The notes beneath the pieces are model-generated. The model did no database searches. It was not told where the DNA came from and saw only the letters and a list, made by a program, of their open reading frames with translations. Shown here one piece after another: positions 1 through 11,030 of a stretch of 64,000 nt of DNA. This DNA comes from Rhabditoides inermis (Eukaryota; Nematoda; Chromadorea; Rhabditida; Rhabditidae). A program made the position numbers and the translations under genes. The stretch is taken from positions 157,501 through 221,500 of the forward strand of contig CAWZYM010000309.1 in NCBI GenBank assembly GCA_963966185.1, read 5' to 3'. How positions within the stretch are numbered: position 1 is the stretch's first letter; the number at the start of each line of letters is the position of its first letter.

Positions 1-1229
1 CTCTAAACCGCCCCGCATCCCTCACTCCCACGACTTCAGATGAAAGGCTATTCCAGAAACTATGTGCTCTATGAATGCTCGTGAGTAGTCTGTTTGCTGG
101 ATCAAAACAAGGGACAATGCGCAAACTGAGTGAGTGTCTGGAGGATGTTGGAATTACATTGAATACACCATCAGATTCAAAAGGCAAAACTCGGTGAGTG
201 ACTCTGTATATGAACGTGACGTCATTGATGAAACGACGGGACTCGAGAGTTTCAAGTCCCAGCAGGCGGAGACGCTCAGAGTATCCAAGAGATAGGTGAC
301 CAGCTTATACAACGTTTATCGTTTTCAGTTTTCAGAAGAAGCTGCAGGTAATCATAATTATATAGAGAGACCCTCGCATCTCCATCGGGACTTGGTGCAT
401 GCATGCTTCCACCCGAGTGTTTGTGGTAATCCAATCTCCCCTTCAGGGAACGGGCGATTGTGCGCCCCGGCGCGCTGATTCGCCCCATTGTACAGGCTGG
501 GAAAAACGCGTCCCCTTGTCCTCCCGACTCTCCCTTGCTTCGGTTTCAACCGATTGTTGAAACTCAAATAGCTGCTCGTCTCGTTTTTCGATGCTCCAGC
601 GGCGGGCGAGAAGTGGTGTTGAAATACACTGGAACTATTGTCAAGAACAACTGGTGTTCCTAATTGGATCAAGGTCCATTATGTGGTTTTCCATTCATTC
701 CATTGGTCAAGAGTGTATTGTGTTCTGCTATGCTCAATGTTGCTTAAAAATTCGGAATTCGGAGAACGCAAAGTCCTGAATACATTGCGCGGACAATGTA
801 TAGATGCAGGATGAAGGGAAAGGGCATTGATAATAGCATGAGCAGTGGATGCATGTTGTGTCCTCATTCACTCTCTAGCTTCTGTCTGCATGCTCATTCG
901 GTGGACACACACACAGATTACAATGTGAAAACAATGTGTGACCCCCGTCGGAGAGGTGTGATGTTTGCACACTCAACCACCGCTTCTGGTAGTCTCTGTT
1001 TTGTTTGCTCCCAGAACTTTGTACTAGCAATAACAGGGTGTGACGGATATGGCGGAAACACTGATTGATTACTTCCCATAGTAACTATCCATCCGGGAAT
1101 GGATATCCCAGCCCCGCCCATCGAGGACCATTGGTCCGAAATCTCCTCCAAGCACGCGAAGGAACGATGGGGTATAAGAAGCGGATAGGCCCCGCCCCCG
1201 CGCATTCCGAGACCCTCTGTCTGTCGACG
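1..1229. other. Upstream region without a confident gene
   Basis: Short open stretches and GTGAGT-like donors occur (around 81 and 203), and one short open stretch runs from about 129 to 205, but no exon chain can be joined in phase and no protein family is recognisable. It may hold the tail of a gene lying to the left, or decayed repeat. The last ~60 bases before 1230 look like a core promoter. Confidence 0.4.
1173..1180 (+). promoter_or_regulatory. TATA-like box upstream of the Cys-rich gene
   Basis: TATAAGAA lies 50 bases before the ATG at 1230, in a GC-rich stretch. The spacing would put a transcription start close to 1200 and leave a short 5' leader. Seen by consensus only. Confidence 0.4.
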
Positions 1230-1974
1230 ATGCTGTGCCGGAGGATACTGTGGATCACTGTAGCCTGCCTGGTGGCTGGCACGTTTGCCGAAGATAGTCA
1301 GGAGGAGAAGGTAAACAATAGCCTGTATACTTCATATTGTTACTGTACTTGTTCAGCCGGACCCTCACAAGCCTCTGATCCGGGCTAAGCGTCAGTGTGG
1401 CTGCGGCACGTCGCACCAGCTGCCAGCATGCGGCTGCCCCGTCACTACCACTCCCACTCCACAGACGGTACGAAACACTGTTCTGTATGTACTTCCATGC
1501 GTTTGGCTGCAGCGGAAGAGTGAGAGCACACAGTTTCAGTGCGACACACTGTTCATGCGTAAAATGAATAAGCCATACATACAAAACCACATTTTCCGTG
1601 CCAATAATGATCCATTTTTGCTGACTTCCATACACATTTGATTTTCATTCCAGTGCGTCCCTCAATGCGTGCAGACATGCACATCCTCCTGTCCCTCCCC
1701 CTCCTGCCAGCAACAGTGCCAGCCCAGCTGCCAGCTACAGTGCGGACAGACAGTGGGTTACTGTAGCGAGTACTGTACTCACAATTCACATTCAGTCCTC
1801 GTCCTGCGCCTCGTCCTGCACGTCGCAGTGCCAGTCGAGCTGCCAGGTGAGTGTAGTTTGTAGTTTGCACACTTGTAAACAAAGAAATAACTAGTACAGA
1901 CGCCGACTTGCTACGATGCGTGCAGCAGTGGATGCAACACACAGTGCGGGTCATCCGCGCAGTCTGCCCCGCAG

Positions 1975-2021
<47 letters not shown>

Positions 2022-2538
2022 GAGAAAGAGAGGAAAGAGAGAGAGAGATCTACCCGTTGCAGATAATCTACGTGCAAGCGCCCGCCCCCTCCTCCTCGTC
2101 CTGTTCTCAGTGTCAGAACACGTGCCAGTCCGCCTGCTCTGTGAGTGGCTTACTTCTTGAACGGCTTGTACCGAGTACCCTCTCCTTTCCAGACGTCTCA
2201 GTGTGCGTCTGCGTGTTCCGCGAGCTGTGACTGTCCCGCACCCTCGCCTCCTCCCTCCTCCTCCTCCTGCAACCCCGCCTGCCAGTCCAACTGCCAGTCC
2301 AGCTGTCAGGTAGGGCAGGGGCACAGACGATTTTAATGTAATAACATTGTATTTGACAAACAGAACAACTACAGTAACGCTCATTATCACTATGGTTGGT
2401 TCTACTCTAGCAGTGTGACTTGGGCAACTTATATTTTCAGACGTCGCAATGCCAGGATGCGTGTAGCAATAACTGCGGATGCTCCTCCTCTGGATCCAGC
2501 CAGCAGCAGCAGCAGATCATCTATGTAAGGCGGAGAGA

Positions 2539-2599
<61 letters not shown>

Positions 2600-5030
2600 C
2601 CTTGCTCGTTCAGATCCAGGCGGCCCCCTCCCCCTCCTCCTCCTCCTCCTTCTCCTGTGGCTCGTGCCAGTCTTCCTGTCAGTCCTCTTGTTCCACTCCC
2701 GTCTGTCAGCAGACATGTGAGGCCAGCTGCGCCCCCGCCTGCGGACACACGCAGCAGCAGGTGCGTCTGCGCTTGCGTCTCCGTCACGCAGTAGTAATAG
2801 TAAGACAAGTACACATAGAAAGACTTCTTGAAGAATTGACCAAGATGCATCTGATATCAGCGCTTATATACAAGCGACGTGCGAAACACAACATACGACA
2901 TGTCACCGACAGACAGTGTGCACTCCTCAACCCAGTCAGTTCAGGTGCTCTACGTACAGCTGCCGCCCTCCTCCTCCTCCTCCTCCTCCTCCTCGTGTTC
3001 GTCGTGCACGTCTGCGTGTCAGTCTAGCTGTCCGACGTCGTCGTGTGCCGAGTCGTGTCCTTCCACCTGTGGCTGTCCTCCCGCCCCCTCCCCTCCCGCC
3101 AACAACTGCGGACAGTGCCAGGCGCAGTGCCACAATGCATGCTCGGTAGGATCTTTGCACAAATGGTTTCGACGTATCTTTTCACATCTACAAATTGAAA
3201 AGAGCAGTGGATTGTGGTTAGTGTTTGGACCAATTTATCGACCAGATTTCTGGTCGAATGACCGGCCAAAATAAAACCAATGACCGGTTATTTTCTGGTT
3301 GGCCAGAGAAATGACCGGCCAAAATAAACCGGTTTTGAGAAATCTGGCCAAACCAGAACCAGAACCAGAAATTTCTGGTTTTCAAAAAACCAGAAATTTC
3401 TGGTTTTGTAGTTTGTACCTCTGGTTTTTTGGACCGGTCAATATCATTTCTCGATTCTCGAATGAGATGAGGTATGATGAGGACATTTCATGGCTAAATG
3501 ACAATGAGACGTCACATTTCTCGAACGACCGCCAAACCAAAACCAGTACTGGCCAAATGAAAACCAGAACCAGAAATTTCTGGTTTTTTTCGACCGAAAA
3601 CCAGAAATATCTGGTCCGGCCAATGACCTGGCCAATTTTTTCTGGTTTTAAATGACGCTGGTTTTGAAAAGGGCGCCAAATTTCTGGTTAACCAGAAATA
3701 AACCGGTAATTTGGTCCAAACACTAATTGTGGTAGTTATGTGTGTTTTGAAACGTACACGTACAATGATAACGAAACTGCGTGTTGCGTGCAGCAAAGTA
3801 GAATGAAACGTACAACGCGAGACACATTATATTTGCTCTGTCAGCATGGTCGGTGGACATCGTGAGTTGATTCGACAACCTTCCTTGCAGACGTCACAGT
3901 GTGTGGACGCGTGTGCCTCGCATTGTCCCTGTCCCCCTCCAGTGACGACCACAGCCCCCTCCTGCTCCCCCTCCTGCCAGACCGCCTGCCAGACCAGCTG
4001 CCAGGTAAGGGGAGAGCTGCCAGACCGCACATCTCATAGATATCTTCCGCACTCATACCTAGCACACTCCTTATGCGACTGTGGATGCACTCATGTTGTG
4101 TTGTCAGACGCAGCAGTGCGCGAGCGCTTGTTCGAGTGGCTGCGGCTGCTCCTCAGGATCCAGTGGCACACAGCAGCAGATCATCCTCGTGCAGCCCTCC
4201 TCCCCCTCCTCCTCTTCCTCATGCCAGTCCTCCTGCCAGAACCAGTGCTCCAACTCCTGCTCCACCCCCGTCTGCCAGCAGACGTGCGCCAGCTCCTGTC
4301 AGGTACTGTATGATGGGATTACTGTAATCATTGTCTACTGTAGATGGCGTGCGTGCCGGCAACTACGACGGCTGCGCCGTGCACTTCCTCTTCGTGCGGC
4401 GGCAGCAGCAGTCAGATGGTGGGTCCCGCCGCGAATCGCCTGACTCACCTCACTGTTTCAGGTGGTTGTGGTGCAGCAGCAGCAGCAGAGTGACAGCTGC
4501 GCGCCGGCGTGCCAGGGTAGGACTGTATTTCCATTCCTCCCCTTTCATCTCTCTTCAGCCTCCTGCTCGAATGCCTGCTCCACTCCGACCTGCGAGTCGT
4601 CCTGCCAGTCGTCGTGTCAGTCCGCCTGCACCAGCAACGTCTGCCAGGGATCCAGCTGCAGCAGCCAGGTTGTGTAAACAAACATGTTATCATGTCAACA
4701 ACGTAAACAACCGCTTTGCAGCACCAGCCGATAGTGATTGTGCAGGAGGCGGGCAGCGGGTGCGAATCGAGCTGCACTTCCAGCTGCCTGTCCAGCTGTC
4801 AGGTAGATTCTCTCTCTCTCTCACTCTCTCTTTCTCGCTCTCTCTCTCTCTCTTTCTCGCTCTCTCTCTCTTTCTCGCTCTCTTTCTCTCTCTTTCTCTC
4901 TCTCTCTATTGATCGATTATCGATTGATTGCAGGTCTCGTCATCCACCACCCAATGCGTGCCTCTGTGCCAGAACACGTGTCAGTCGACCTGCCAGCAAC
5001 AGAACCAGGTCGTGGCGCCCTGCCAGGTGA

Positions 5031-5086
<56 letters not shown>

Positions 5087-5197
5087 CCTCCTCTTTTTCT
5101 CCCACCCACGTCCTTCCAGACGACGTCGTCCGGCTCGTGTGGCTGTTCCACTGGCTACTCCACCTGCGGCGGCTCCTGTTGCCGTCACAGGCGATGA
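1230..5197 (+). CDS. Secreted Cys/Ser/Gln-rich C-triple-X repeat protein, ABU/PQN-like
   Basis: Eighteen exons join with consistent phases: 1230-1310, 1357-1467, 1654-1752, 1796-1846, 1900-1974, 2063-2140, 2193-2309, 2441-2524, 2614-2760, 2936-3145, 3891-4004, 4108-4302, 4344-4418, 4462-4516, 4559-4668, 4722-4802, 4934-5026, 5120-5197, giving about 617 residues. Exon 1 encodes a signal peptide (MLCRRILWITVACLVAG). Exon 2 has a dibasic RAKR site followed by QCGCG, so a propeptide may be cleaved. The rest is CxxxC repeats such as CQSSCQSSC separated by Ser, Pro and Gln runs, as in the nematode ABU/PQN (C_tripleX) family, several members of which are pharyngeal cuticle components. Several exons start with a near-identical T(S/Q)QC...C module, pointing to growth by exon duplication. 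The start of exon 10 is uncertain (2936 or 2945). Family assignment is firm; one-to-one orthology is not. Confidence 0.85.
1978..2048 (+). repeat. (GA)n microsatellite in intron 5 of the Cys-rich gene
   Basis: An almost pure GA run begins immediately after the donor at 1975, with a few AAA/GGG interruptions. It produces long artificial Arg-Glu or Ser-Leu reading frames that are not genes. Confidence 0.9.
2532..2598 (+). repeat. (GA)n microsatellite in intron 8 of the Cys-rich gene
   Basis: GA run beginning a few bases after the donor at 2525 and ending about 15 bases before the next acceptor, so it makes up nearly the whole intron. Confidence 0.9.
3211..3733. mobile_element. hAT-type non-autonomous element (MITE) with 8-bp target duplication
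   Basis: The element proper spans 3219-3725 (507 bp) in intron 10 of the Cys-rich gene. It starts TAGTGTTTGGACCAAT and ends with the near-perfect inverted complement (ATTTGGTCCAAACACTA). The 8 bases on each side, 3211-3218 and 3726-3733, are both ATTGTGGT. The TAGTG...CACTA ends plus an 8-bp duplication are typical of hAT transposons. The interior has no transposase and is full of short palindromes (CCAGAAATTTCTGG, ACCGGT), so it should fold strongly. It was presumably mobilised by a hAT transposase encoded elsewhere. Confidence 0.85.
4808..4907 (+). repeat. (CT)n-rich tract in intron 16 of the Cys-rich gene
   Basis: CT repeats with TTTCTCGCT interruptions just after the donor at 4803. This is the opposite orientation to the GA tracts in introns 5 and 8 of the same gene. 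Confidence 0.85.
5035..5093 (+). repeat. (CT)n tract in intron 17 of the Cys-rich gene
   Basis: Nearly pure CT run starting eight bases after the donor at 5027 and ending ahead of the acceptor of the last exon. Confidence 0.85.
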
Positions 5198-5325
5198 GTC
5201 GATCGATGATCGAAGAGAGATTGTAGATGCATATAATTATACGAAACGACCTCACTCCACACACACTCAAACATGCGCCGATGTCTGTACAAAGCATTGA
5301 CAGTGATTTATGAATATATTTATGT

Positions 5326-5331
5326 AATAAA
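5326..5331 (+). terminator. Poly(A) signal of the Cys-rich gene
   Basis: AATAAA lies 129 bases after the TGA at 5195-5197, followed by a T-rich stretch. Confidence 0.6.
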
Positions 5332-5339
5332 GTGGTGAT

Positions 5340-6702
5340 AAATGGTGTTGTGATTATTTTTTGTTCTGTGCGTAAACAAATGAAGTCGCAAGTTGGCATT
5401 GCGATCTGCATTTTTTCTTTAGAAGTTAGATGATTTTCTGCACATTTGTTTTCAATTGCGCACAGATCGGAATTCAAAATCGGATCGTCTAGAGGAGCTG
5501 TGGGTAGGCTTGTTCCCCTAAAAACTATTCTGTTTGCGGCTTGAAAGAATAGTTTCCACCTTTGCAATTCACTGGTGCGACCAGCTTCCGGAAACAGCTG
5601 CTGTCGTTGCCGTCCATAAAATATGAAACAAGACGTCATCACACTTTGATGGTTGCATGTTGGTTTGGCCGTGGCATGTGAGGATGGTGGCAAACTCAGA
5701 TGGTCTAGCAATCTGATCTAATTGAATTGTTTTGGTTACAGTATTGAATCGTGTTCTTCTCCATTAACCATTGTGCACGGAATGATCGATGAGAAGTGTT
5801 AAGATATCAGATAGCAAGAGGGAAACAATCCCGCGGGATTGCCGCAGGCGTTTTCTCTCGCCTGCCGCGGGGCATATGCTCTTTACAGCAGGCGCCGCAT
5901 ATTCTCGCGTTCCGAGCATGATATGTGAAAGAAACAGCGGAAAGAAGTCGAGAGAAGAGAGGACATAAAGTACACATGTCTAAAGGCATTATCCCTTTGA
6001 TCCACTCTCTGCATCAATTATCCCGCGTTTTGAAGGGTTTCGCACATGTGTTCCTTTTGGAATGTTCACAGACAGATTTATGCGATCACTGCGCAAACTT
6101 TATGTGGCATGTGTGGTTCCGTGTTTCCTACATTCTATATGTAATGTGGTATTGTGCGAATCGATGAATCGATTGATGTGATGTGTGCACTTTCCTCCCT
6201 CGCCATTCCTCCCATCCCTTGGCATGATGATGAGAGAAAACAAGTAGAGAGACGTGGGTTGTGGCTTTGCCGCCATGGATCAGCTGTTATGGGGGAGGAG
6301 GCGAGAGAGCGGCTGATAGCACAGTGATAGCGAGAGCGCGCAGAGAAGCGAGACGGATATTTTCGTGGCATGTGAGGTTTCTCGAAGGGAGGAGAAGGAG
6401 CAAGAAGAAGGAGAAGGAGGAGCAGAGAGACACACTCTTGGATTACCAGCAAACTCTTCTATGTTGTGCCTACCGCCACCCCTGTTTCTCTCTATTTTTA
6501 TATCCGCATTGTTATTATGAATACTACCTACACAGGTGGCTTCCGATCTCATCACTGGTTCTGGTGACATTATCACATGTTTAGTTTACCACTCTCAGAA
6601 ACCTCGATCGCGAACGCTGCCTTGAACTTTGTTTCGCTGATCTTTATTTATCAGTGATCACTGATCGGTATTGATTAAGTATCGATTTATCGATCGATCC
6701 AG
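5340..6702. other. Intergenic region upstream of the ALP gene
   Basis: No supported gene. It contains a GC-rich imperfect hairpin around 5838-5876 (GCAGGCG facing CGCCTGC) and purine-rich stretches near 6300-6430. The last bases before 6703 are T-rich and end in CAG, consistent with a trans-splice acceptor directly before the ATG. Confidence 0.5.
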
Positions 6703-7425
6703 ATGGCGTACGAGTCGATCACGGTTCGGATGAGCCGATCGGATCCCTCGATCCGCTGGGGGTTCCACATCCGCCAGCAGGGATCCGGACAGCTGCAGAT
6801 CGCCCAGGTATCGATTGACTATTGATTTATCGATTGACTATTGATTTATCGATTGACTATTGATTTATCGATTGACTTTTCAGATCGAGAAGGACTCGCT
6901 CGCCGAGCGCGCTGGACTCCAGGTTCTGATCGAATTGAAAATGTATCGATTTATCGATTAATATTCAGGTGAACGACATTATGGAGACTGTGCTCGGCAG
7001 GAACGCGAAGGGAATGAGCCAGGTGAATCGACTGAACTAATCGATAAATCGATAGTTGTCTAGGCTGACGCTGAGCGCATTGTGAACGGCGCCGGAGGAG
7101 ACCTCGACATGCAACTGCAGAGGTATCGATTGGATACTTCAAACTTCACCCCTTTTATTGATTGCTCATTAATCATTATTCTAATCAGGAAGTACAACCC
7201 GAACCGTCCCGACAAGTAAGGGTAGACTGGAGAGGGAATAGCTGGACAGACAAAAACATATCTTTGGTTGCTTGAAGCGATAGCCGATAGTGTTTTTCGT
7301 TGCGTGATCAGCTGTTGTTCAAGATTTATAAAATCAATCAACCAATAATATCGATTTTCAGGTACGTCACCCAGCACGCCTGTCTGCCGTGGACGCTCAA
7401 TGAGAAAAACAACAAAGTAGGGTAG

Positions 7426-7471
<46 letters not shown>

Positions 7472-7725
7472 GAGAGAGAGAGAAAGAGAGTTTCATAGGT
7501 CTAACCATACTTGATCGTTGATGAGCACTCACTGACACGTCGTTTCACAGGTGGTAATGGAGCCGATCTCCGGCTTCAACTCGGGCGGCGTCAACTCCTC
7601 CTTCAACAACGACTTCTCCCAGTCGTCCATGTCCAAGTTCGAGAACAGCTTCAAGAACCAGGGGTTCCAGAACCAGGTAGAGAGGGCGAGAGATTGAGAG
7701 GGAGAGGGAGAGAGAGAGAGAGGGA

Positions 7726-7765
<40 letters not shown>

Positions 7766-8970
7766 CCCTCGCAGGCTCTGGCAATGCCTTCTATGCCCGC
7801 GATGCAGCTGTCCCCTGGAGGTGGCTCGTACACGACCCGCCACGAGGAGAACCACTCCTCTTTCTCCAACACCGTCAACGACGGACATGTCAGTATCGAT
7901 CGATCATTGATTGATTATTGATTGATTGGTTATCGATCATTTCAAGGGCGCACCTCGCACCACCGGACATGAGACGCACTTTGAGTCCAACTACGACAGC
8001 AGGAAGGACGGCCCGAATGGTACTAAGCAATACTAAATATATAGTAGCCCTCACATGATAATATTCTATGTACTATGATGTGATAATAACCTAATATGAT
8101 AGATACGATTTATATATGTTAGTTCCTAGACACGTGTCCCCCCCTATTGAGCTTTCTCTATCGTCGTGTGTTGATTTTCGCTTGCTTTCCTCGTAGATAA
8201 ACAATTATAGTCGAATAGTTTGTAGTCGATCGAACAACATCAAATATACAAAAATATCGTAAGATCGATAAAAAGGAATAATACAAATAATTTTGTTAGG
8301 CACTGGCTCTCGCGTGCACTGGACAAACTCGACTGGTGACAACTTTGGAATGAATGGAGGAAGCAACTTCTCCAACAACTTCCAGTCAAACGTCAACCAC
8401 AAGGTATTGACGAGTACTATCACCAGGGACTTTGTAAACAGTTCTATTTTGGTGGGATAGAAGAGGGAGATGAGAGAGGATGTAAGGGAATGTGTGAGAG
8501 AGAATGAGGAGAATGAGAAAGAGAGAAAGAGAAAGAGAGAAAGAGAGAGCGAGAGCGAGAGAACGAGAGAGAAAATGATATGATAATCGGACATTTTCAG
8601 ACGCACGAGATTGAGCGCTTCGGCCAGAACCACTTCGGCACGGGAGGCCAGCACGGAGTCGGACACGTATCGCGCTCGGTGGGAAAGATTTTACTTCTCA
8701 AGTAGTCGTCAGACTCAACTTTTGCTGGCAAAAGCGCAAAAGACCCCCAGAAAGATGTCATGAGAACGCGTGGATTGTCTGACTCTCTTTCCTCCTTTTC
8801 ACTTTTCACAACATCTTCCCAGTGCTTACATGACATTCCAACATCCAGCTGTCGTTTCAGGCCCCGTTCTCCGCGCATGTCGGTCAGCCGATCAACGGAA
8901 ATGGATTCGAGGCCAAGATCGCCGGGTACGGCACCGGAGGAGGCGAGTACGGAGACGGAGCTGGAAAGGT

Positions 8971-9005
<35 letters not shown>

Positions 9006-9739
9006 CCAGTATAGAGACCAGATGTTGCAGGGCTACGCTGCGCCCGTGAACGCTGTCAACTCGGGCGCCAACATGGGATCGAACTTTGCGAACGGCGGCG
9101 GTGCCGGCGGCAACTTCGGGGGCCACTCTGGATTCGGGTCGAGCGGCGGTGGCTTCGGCGGGTCGTCGGCGCCGTTCGGAGGCAGCGGAGTGGGAGGCGG
9201 GCGCCCCGTCAGCCATCCGGTATGGGTGATAGACAGTCAGAAGACAAGCTTGTCTCAGGTTCACGTGGACACTGCCCGCACCGAGTCGCCGTACGCGCGC
9301 GGAGGCAGCACCGCCCGCACCCTCTCCCCCCACAGGGGACAGAGCCCATACGGTGAGGAGTACAAGGGCAGGGTCGAGTGAGCACGCATTTGTATCTACT
9401 TTACCATTCTTTGATTTGATATTAATCACAAATACGTTGCACCACTTATTACAGCCACATATTTGTCCCCAGATGTTACCTGAATACGCACTGATAAACA
9501 ATTGAATATGCACTTGAGGCGATCGCGTGCGCTTCCAGTCGCCGTCGTCGCGCACCCGTCGAGATCTGTCGCCCGGAAGCGCCATCCAGCATCTACAGGT
9601 AAGTGTGTGCCCTCCTTCCTTCTCCACTCCTCTTTCAGTACAACTCGCCCATGAACCTGTACTCTTCCGAGTCGGCGGCTGAGCAGTACTACGGACAGAC
9701 GGGAGTCAAGCCAGAGTGAGTAGAGGGAGAGAGAGAGAG

Positions 9740-9784
<45 letters not shown>

Positions 9785-10016
9785 AAGCGGAGAGATCATA
9801 TGCACACGGTTTCAGCATCCTGAACCGCGGCCAGACTCAGTCGCCCGCCTACCTGTCCTCCGATACGCGCAGGCTCATCGAGGAGCAGGAGGGACGCACC
9901 AGGTGGGTTGTGCACTTGTTTTTTACATGCTTGTTTGCAGTCGCGGTCTGTCTCCTTCTACTCAGAGCGCTTCGTTCAAGAGGATCAGTAACGCCTGCGG
10001 AACGCCCGTCAACTAA
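6703..10016 (+). CDS. alp-1: ALP/ZASP-family PDZ + ZM-motif scaffold without LIM domains
   Basis: Eighteen exons give about 514 residues: 6703-6807, 6884-6922, 6969-7022, 7064-7122, 7189-7215, 7362-7416, 7551-7676, 7775-7888, 7947-8019, 8300-8403, 8601-8678, 8861-8968, 9031-9219, 9259-9352, 9519-9598, 9639-9715, 9816-9902, 9941-10016. The N-terminus is a PDZ domain: SITVRMSR, the WGFHI carboxylate-binding-loop region, then ERAGLQVNDIM and a closing helix ADAERIV. A Ser/Gly/Asn-rich linker follows, then a ZM motif (LQYNSPMNLYSSESAAEQYY, about residues 433-452) of the kind that binds alpha-actinin. Family members sit at muscle dense bodies/Z-discs. The protein stops at KRISNACGTPVN, close to where longer Enigma/ZASP isoforms would begin LIM domains; none was found here. 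Introns are rich in ATCGAT and GA repeats. Reading through the exon 14 donor gives a short alternative ending at 9381. Confidence 0.8.
6808..6883 (+). repeat. Short tandem repeat filling ALP intron 1
   Basis: About three copies of a 20-base unit (ATCGATTGACTATTGATTT) make up the first intron. Similar ATCGAT words recur in introns 2-5 and near 7890-7940. Confidence 0.75.
7430..7492 (+). repeat. (GA)n tract in ALP intron 6
   Basis: GA run starting about 13 bases after the donor at 7417. Confidence 0.85.
7683..7762 (+). repeat. (GA)n/(GGGAGA)n tract in ALP intron 7
   Basis: GA run with GGGAGA interruptions starting next to the donor at 7677 and ending shortly before the acceptor at 7774. Confidence 0.85.
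8969..9003 (+). repeat. (GA)n tract in ALP intron 12, copy 1
   Basis: Short GA tract just after the donor at 8969. The corresponding tract in copy 2 (from 18804) is 18 bases longer and is the largest length difference between the duplicates. Confidence 0.85.
9723..9783 (+). repeat. (GA)n tract in ALP intron 16, copy 1
   Basis: GA run next to the donor at 9716. The same tract appears in copy 2 at about 19576-19636, and a homologous one precedes the broken exon at 16164. Confidence 0.85.
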
Positions 10017-10489
10017 TCGAGTATTTCGTATTCAACTGTGACCCCCGCGATGCTTTGTGTGAACGATTAATAATAACGAAACCACCGTCCCGTGCCTTAC
10101 TAGTCGATTCAGATATATTTGTACAAATTAACTGATTAGATTTGTGCATAGCGCGATGCTTATGATTTATAAATTTTTCTTTTTTCTTTTTTAAATGAAA
10201 ATCATGAAATCATGAAAAGTTGACCTAATTTGGAGTTGTGCATATTGGTGCAACACTATCTTTCGCACTATACTTCCTTGTGCGCACTAATGTCTAATAT
10301 TTTTAACGTTTATATTTCTTATTCCTGTTCTGTGATTCTTTTCTTTCTTTCTATGCTTCAAGAGTATTTGATATGTTGATACCAAACGGGCATATCGTCT
10401 TGGATGGTGTGTGACAGATGTTGTTTTGATCGACACACTGCTTTGATTTACGTACTCGCTGCCCGAGTCCGTGATTTATCGTACGTTCT

Positions 10490-10645
10490 TACCATTGTTT
10501 ATTTATGCCCGGCCCGTAATTTATCATCACGCCCGGCCCGGCTCGCGGTTTACCATTAGACCTGGCCCGGCCCGCGGTGCACCGTGAGGCTCGGACCGGC
10601 CCGCTCTTTACCGTTAGGTCCGGCCCGGCCCGTGATTTACCCACG
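10490..10645 (+). repeat. Degenerate GC-rich tandem repeat 3' of ALP (copy at about 20343-20498)
   Basis: About five degenerate units of roughly 30 bases, each with a GGCCCGGCCCG core followed by a TTTACC-like AT segment. It lies between the ALP stop and the inverted-repeat element that follows. Confidence 0.65.
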
Positions 10646-11030
10646 GCTCGTCAAAGCAACAGAGCCCGCGCACTCCCTCTGTGACGGGCTCTAACCATTT
10701 CACCTCTCAAGTCACGCCCACCAACTTTCAGCACGAAAACCAAAAATGCATATTTGCGAATCATAACTCGCTAATCACCAGCAGCAAAACTCGCGGCCAT
10801 GTGGGCAGTGCTTTTCGAAATCACCCTAGAGCATCCGTGGCGCAGTGCGATCACGCTAGCCTGGTAATCTGGCTACCGGGATTCGAGTCCTCATCTTTCT
10901 GATCGTTTTGAGTAATTAGTGTTGAAACAAAAGTTCAAATTCAAGCCACGCCCACTTCACTAAGCCCCGCCCACTCTGATCGCCACGCTTTTTCAACGGA
11001 GGGAGTGCGCGCTTGACAAGCCGTGTACCA
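10640..11030. mobile_element. Putative MITE with inverted ends and internal tRNA-like segment (copy at about 20493-20883)
   Basis: The left end reads CACGGCTCGTCAAAG... then CGCGCACTCCCTC. The right end is the inverted complement, GAGGGAGTGCGCGC then TTGACAAGCCGTG. Between them are CCACGCCCAC-type words and a tRNA-like segment at 10829-10890. It could be a MITE that captured a SINE, or a SINE inside an inverted repeat. No target duplication was identified. Confidence 0.5.
10829..10890 (+). other. tRNA-like segment (SINE head or tRNA pseudogene; copy at about 20682-20743)
   Basis: An A-box-like TGGCGCAGTGCGA is followed about 40 bases later by a B-box-like GGGATTCGAGTCC, the spacing of a tRNA gene. 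The 5' GCATCCG finds no partner downstream, so no acceptor stem closes and a functional tRNA is unlikely. Confidence 0.45.

Noticed and set aside
1553..2390. Long open frames rich in Ser-Leu, Arg-Glu or Glu-Arg runs over GA/CT tracts here and elsewhere (for example near 2479-3027, 4716-5030, 7529-7888, 43548-43956)
   Set aside because: They arise from two-base repeats, which are open in several frames on both strands; their splice-site context shows the tracts are intronic.
10829..10890. Functional tRNA gene
   Set aside because: A- and B-box-like motifs are present but no acceptor stem can be formed and the anticodon arm is irregular.
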